From an uncultured Lachnospiraceae bacterium (GTDB taxonomy: Bacteria > Bacillota > Clostridia > Lachnospirales > Lachnospiraceae): a stretch of 64,000 nucleotides of DNA. The notes under the pieces were generated by a model that saw only the letters and a list, made by a program, of their open reading frames with translations, was not told where the DNA came from and searched no databases. The number at the start of each line of letters is the position of its first letter. The stretch's first letter is position 1. The DNA lies in assembly GCA_910578085.1 (NCBI GenBank), contig CAJTPM010000010.1, positions 73,648 to 137,647 on the forward strand, given 5' to 3'. Below are positions 61,074-64,000 of the stretch, piece by piece. Position numbers and translations under genes: made by a program.

Positions 61074-61751
61074 ATGAAAGTATGGTGTGTGGAAGATGAT
61101 GACAGTATCCGGGATATTGAGGTATATACGCTTAATTCCACTGATTTTGAAGCAAAAGGATTTTTGGATGCAATAGCCTTTCGTGACGCTTTATCTATGG
61201 AAAAGCCGGATTTGATAATTCTTGATATTATGCTGCCCGGAGAGGAGGGCGTGGAACTGCTGAAATTTTTAAAAGACAGCCCTGACACTTGCAGGATTCC
61301 CGTCATCATGGCAACTGCAAAAGGCATGGAGTATGATAAAATCCAGAGCCTTGATTTAGGTGCGGATGATTATCTTGTAAAGCCTTTTGGGATGATGGAG
61401 ATGGTTTCCCGTGTGAAAGCGGTACTCCGCCGGTGCAATCCTACAGAGGTAGAACATCTTTTGAAAGCCGGGGGGCTTGTTGTCAATCTGGACGAACATA
61501 CAGTTTCCATTGATAATGAAAGAATACAGCTTACCTTAAAAGAATTTGAACTTCTCCGGCTGTTCCTTTCCCGTCCGGGCATCGCATTTTCCCGTGACCA
61601 GCTTTTTAATGACATATGGGGAGCTGATTATGTCAGTGAAACGAGAACGGTTGATATGCATATCCGTACTCTGCGTGTAAAACTGGGGGATTATGGGAAA
61701 ATGATTGAAACAGTGCGTGGTGTTGGTTATAGGTTAGAGGTGCAGGCATGA
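61074..61751 (+). CDS. phoP: Phosphate regulon response regulator (PhoP/PhoB type)
   Basis: 225 residues from the ATG at 61074, which has AAGGAG 8 nt upstream; the ATG at 61068 is too close to it. Receiver domain with WCVEDDDSIRDIE, phosphoacceptor LIILDIMLPGEEGVELL and KPFGMMEMVSRVKAVLRR; OmpR-type winged helix at the C-terminus (TRTVDMHIRTLRVKLGD, IETVRGVGYRLE). Its position after phoU makes a phosphate-regulon role likely; it may act at the 11-bp repeats before pstS. The 4-nt overlap with phoR ties them together. Confidence 0.92.
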   Translation: MKVWCVEDDDSIRDIEVYTLNSTDFEAKGFLDAIAFRDALSMEKPDLIILDIMLPGEEGVELLKFLKDSPDTCRIPVIMATAKGMEYDKIQSLDLGADDYLVKPFGMMEMVSRVKAVLRRCNPTEVEHLLKAGGLVVNLDEHTVSIDNERIQLTLKEFELLRLFLSRPGIAFSRDQLFNDIWGADYVSETRTVDMHIRTLRVKLGDYGKMIETVRGVGYRLEVQA

Positions 61752-63427
61752 CAAAGAAAATTTTTAAATCAATTATGGTTGTAGCGGGGGCTGTCCTGAT
61801 TGCAAGCCTTGTTATCATCATGGGATGTCTTTACAGTTATTTCAGTAATGTTCGGGGAAAACAGTTGGAGGATGAACTGTCTTTAGCTGCCATAGCCGTT
61901 GAAAAGGATGGACGGAACTATCTGGAGGAATTACAGTCAAGGGAGTACCGTTTGACATGGGTTGCTGAAAATGGAGATGTTATATATGATACACAGTCTG
62001 ACGGGGAAAGTATGGAAAACCATGCGGACAGGGAAGAAATTCAAGAAGCCCTGCGGAATAAAGAGGGAAAAAGCTCACGTTATTCCACGACTCTTTTAGA
62101 AAAAACACTTTACTGTGCAAGGCGGCTTAATGATGGCTCAGTATTAAGGATTTCTGTCAGCAGCGTTACGATATGGGTGCTTGTTTTGGGGATGATACAG
62201 CCGATTTTAATTGTAGTTGTTGTAACACTCATTTTATCAGGAGTATTAGCAAGCCGTATTTCTAAACATATCATGGAGCCGTTAAACAGACTTGATTTAG
62301 AAAAACCGCTGGAAAACGATACTTATGAGGAGCTGGCTCCCCTATTAAACCGTATCAATAAACAGCATAAGCAGATTGATATGCAGTTGTCGGAACTCCA
62401 AAGGAAAAATGATGAATTTGCACAGATTACATATGGCATGACGGAAGGGCTTGTCCTTTTGAATGAGAAAAATATAATTCTGAACATTAATCCTGCCGCG
62501 CTGAAGCTGTTTCATACGAAACGTTCCAGCATAGGTAAAGATTTTCTGACAGTAGAGAGAAGCCATAATGTGAGCCACGCCATACAGGACGCATTTTCAA
62601 GTGGACACAGCGAAATCCGCATAGAACGTGAGGGAAAAGAGTATCAGATCCATGTCAACCGCATTGAATCTAACGGTATTGTAATTGGGGCGGTTGTTCT
62701 TGCCTTTGATATAACAGAAGCAGCTTTCGCAGAAAGGAACAGACGGGAGTTTACTGCCAACGTATCACATGAATTGAAAACTCCGCTGCAATCCATAATG
62801 GGGAGTGCGGAGTTAATGGAGAACGGTCTTGTAAAATCGGAGGATATGACACGTTTTGTAGGGCATATCCGCACAGAGGCAGGGCGGCTTGTAACATTAA
62901 TTGATGATATTATCCGTTTATCCCAATTAGACGAGGGATGCGATATGCCGTTTGAAAATGTTGATTTATGTGAGATCGCATCTGAGGTGATGGCAGGACT
63001 GGCAGATATAGCAGCGGCAAAAGATATTGAAGTGGCTTTAACAGGAAAAAAGGTTTATATTAAAAGTGTCCGGCGGCTCTTAACAGAAATTATTTTTAAC
63101 CTCTGTGATAATGCTATCAAGTATAATAAGAACGGCGGTACGGTAGAAGTAGCTATAGGCAGTCAGGAAAATAGTGCCTCGATTACGGTGAAGGATTCGG
63201 GAATCGGCATACCGCCGGAACATCAGGCAAGAATCTTTGAACGATTTTACCGTGTAGACAAGAGCCGCTCTAAGGAATCAGGTGGAACGGGATTAGGACT
63301 ATCTATTGTAAAACATGCTGTACAATACTTGAATGGCAAGATTGAACTGCAAAGCAGCCTGGGGCAAGGAACGGTTATACAGATTATTTTTCAGCAAGAT
63401 AAAAGTGATGTGGTGCAGTTTTCCTAA
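61748..63427 (+). CDS. phoR: Phosphate regulon sensor histidine kinase (PhoR type)
   Basis: 559 residues. Two membrane helices (about 8-32 and 138-163) flank a PhoR-like extracellular domain; then HAMP, a PAS domain (about 220-320), HisKA with FTANVSHELKTPLQSIMGSAELM, and an ATPase domain with NLCDNAIKYNKNGG, DSGIGIPPEHQARIFERFYRVDKSRSKESGGTGLGLSIVKH. The full PAS plus HisKA layout and its place after phoU-phoP identify it. It ends the operon and a strong terminator follows. Confidence 0.95.
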   Translation: MTKKIFKSIMVVAGAVLIASLVIIMGCLYSYFSNVRGKQLEDELSLAAIAVEKDGRNYLEELQSREYRLTWVAENGDVIYDTQSDGESMENHADREEIQEALRNKEGKSSRYSTTLLEKTLYCARRLNDGSVLRISVSSVTIWVLVLGMIQPILIVVVVTLILSGVLASRISKHIMEPLNRLDLEKPLENDTYEELAPLLNRINKQHKQIDMQLSELQRKNDEFAQITYGMTEGLVLLNEKNIILNINPAALKLFHTKRSSIGKDFLTVERSHNVSHAIQDAFSSGHSEIRIEREGKEYQIHVNRIESNGIVIGAVVLAFDITEAAFAERNRREFTANVSHELKTPLQSIMGSAELMENGLVKSEDMTRFVGHIRTEAGRLVTLIDDIIRLSQLDEGCDMPFENVDLCEIASEVMAGLADIAAAKDIEVALTGKKVYIKSVRRLLTEIIFNLCDNAIKYNKNGGTVEVAIGSQENSASITVKDSGIGIPPEHQARIFERFYRVDKSRSKESGGTGLGLSIVKHAVQYLNGKIELQSSLGQGTVIQIIFQQDKSDVVQFS

Positions 63428-63560
63428 AAAACCTGTATTTTACATAAATTATACAAAACATAACTTTTATATTTTACAAAGCATTCATAAAATTATCTTT
63501 ATAAATATTCAAAGCAAATGCTGACGGTAATTTTATGAAAAATATATAGCGCATGAGCTT

Positions 63561-63605
63561 AAGAATGGCGGTTTTATTTGAATGTAAAACTGCCATTCTT
63601 TTTTT
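63561..63605 (+). terminator. Terminator of the pst-pho operon
   Basis: AAGAATGGCGGTTTTA (63561-63576) pairs with TAAAACTGCCATTCTT (63585-63600) with one G-T pair and an 8-nt loop, then a T run. Confidence 0.93.
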
Positions 63606-63695
63606 ATAGACTATCAGTAAGGGAAAAGATATGATTAGAAAAAAGCAAAAACTGTATACACACCAAAGACAAAAAATAAAGAATAATTGCACACA

Positions 63696-63747
63696 TAAAG
63701 GTGTACCGCAAGGAAGAAATAAACTTCACTGCGGTACACCTTTTTTA
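63696..63747. terminator. Second strong hairpin with T run
   Basis: AAAGGTGTACCGCA pairs with TGCGGTACACCTTT around a loop of about 20 nt; T residues follow on the plus strand and A residues precede, so it could terminate in both directions. It lies between the pst operon terminator and a possible minus-strand gene end at 63859. Nothing else is recognised in 63606-63695. Confidence 0.75.
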
Positions 63748-63858
63748 ATGGTGCAAAATTTGTCTGATTTTGGCTTTTATTACAGTTTATCTGTTGCGTA
63801 TTTGTGTGCAAAATCTGGCTGGAACAATTTTGATTCTGGAGGGGGATTCCGTTTGGGC

Positions 63859-63996
63859 TTACTGCTTCATGGTGGGCTGTTTTGAGAGCATGGATTTTTG
63901 TGTATCCCACACCTGTTTCATCAGCTTTTTCACTTCCTCCACATCTGTCAACGCCAATGATAAAATGTAAGAAAACGCCGAAGAAAAAATGCAGAT
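63859..63996 (-). CDS. Possible 3' end of a minus-strand gene, unidentified
   Basis: A minus-strand frame ends at 63859 and reads LALTDVEEVKKLMKQVWDTQ and then SMLSKQPTMKQ, an amphipathic, protein-like sequence preceded in the same frame by a stop at 63997-63999. With only about 45 codons and no clear start it may be the C-terminal remnant of a larger gene. It faces the hairpin at 63696-63747, which would fit as its terminator. No family is recognised. Confidence 0.3.
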   Translation of the reverse strand: MCIFSSAFSYILSLALTDVEEVKKLMKQVWDTQKSMLSKQPTMKQ

Positions 63997-64000
63997 TTAT

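Noticed and set aside
63631..63885. An 84-codon plus-strand frame after the pst operon
   Set aside because: It runs straight through the strong hairpin terminator at 63696-63747 and has no family pattern.

Overview
The window reads as chromosome of a spore-forming, Gram-positive Clostridia, most likely a gut Lachnospiraceae. The reasons are the presence of spoIVA with a sigma-E-like promoter, ECF-type transporters, a short-form serA next to serC, the tgt-yajC pair, strong AGGAGG-type ribosome binding sites, and Firmicutes-style lipoproteins and two-component systems. No rRNA, tRNA, CRISPR array or intact insertion sequence was found. All identifications come from reading the sequence and from remembered family motifs; no database search was run.

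Layout. 1-5.0 kb: an envelope operon (5'-truncated MMPL/RND transporter and two secreted proteins). 5.2-8.1 kb: minus-strand XRE regulators with small membrane partners and two GNAT acetyltransferases. 8.4-11.2 kb: an ECF sigma factor overlapping a membrane-anchored beta-propeller protein, probably its anti-sigma partner. 11.2-15.6 kb: aroC, a VanY-type carboxypeptidase, tgt and yajC. 15.8-25.1 kb: branched-chain amino acid genes leuB, ilvD and ilvB, with leuB separated from ilvDB by nucleoside salvage genes (udp, deoC, cdd), two decayed genes (add, rbsC-like) and xylB. 25.2-29.5 kb: an Rpn-like PD-(D/E)XK protein, a lipoprotein class D beta-lactamase and an L,D-transpeptidase. 29.6-33.1 kb: a Gfo/Idh/MocA oxidoreductase and serC-serA.

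33.2-45.5 kb: an ECF transporter whose ATPase and T subunits are separated from a UPF0397-like S component by about 8.3 kb. The separating DNA holds a DUF62 SAM hydrolase that may be native, and an AT-rich accessory island. The island has a RelB antitoxin with a frameshifted RelE, a surface protein, a lipoprotein with a C-terminal LHH nuclease domain plus a SUKH-like immunity protein, and a DUF3990 (ADP-ribosyltransferase-like) gene with its usual partner. This is the best candidate for an under-described system. 45.6-49.0 kb: spoIVA and a guanine-riboswitch-controlled purine permease. 49.3-56.3 kb: a two-component system with an FtsX-type ABC exporter, then a GntR/YtrA-type regulator with an ABC-2 exporter. 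57.0-63.4 kb: pstSCAB-phoU-phoP-phoR with a Pho-box-like promoter.

Three families of dispersed intergenic repeats occur, each in two places. R1 (6.8 and 49.1 kb) is palindromic with loop inversions. R2 (15.7 and 47.5 kb) lies just before start codons. R3 (23.2 and 35.7 kb) begins right after stop codons and has long terminal inverted repeats. In R2 and R3 the stem sequences differ between copies while pairing is preserved, so the folded structure appears to be what is conserved. A fully paired 30-bp RNA hairpin that uses G-U pairs lies upstream of pstS, and a structured leader precedes the ECF S component.
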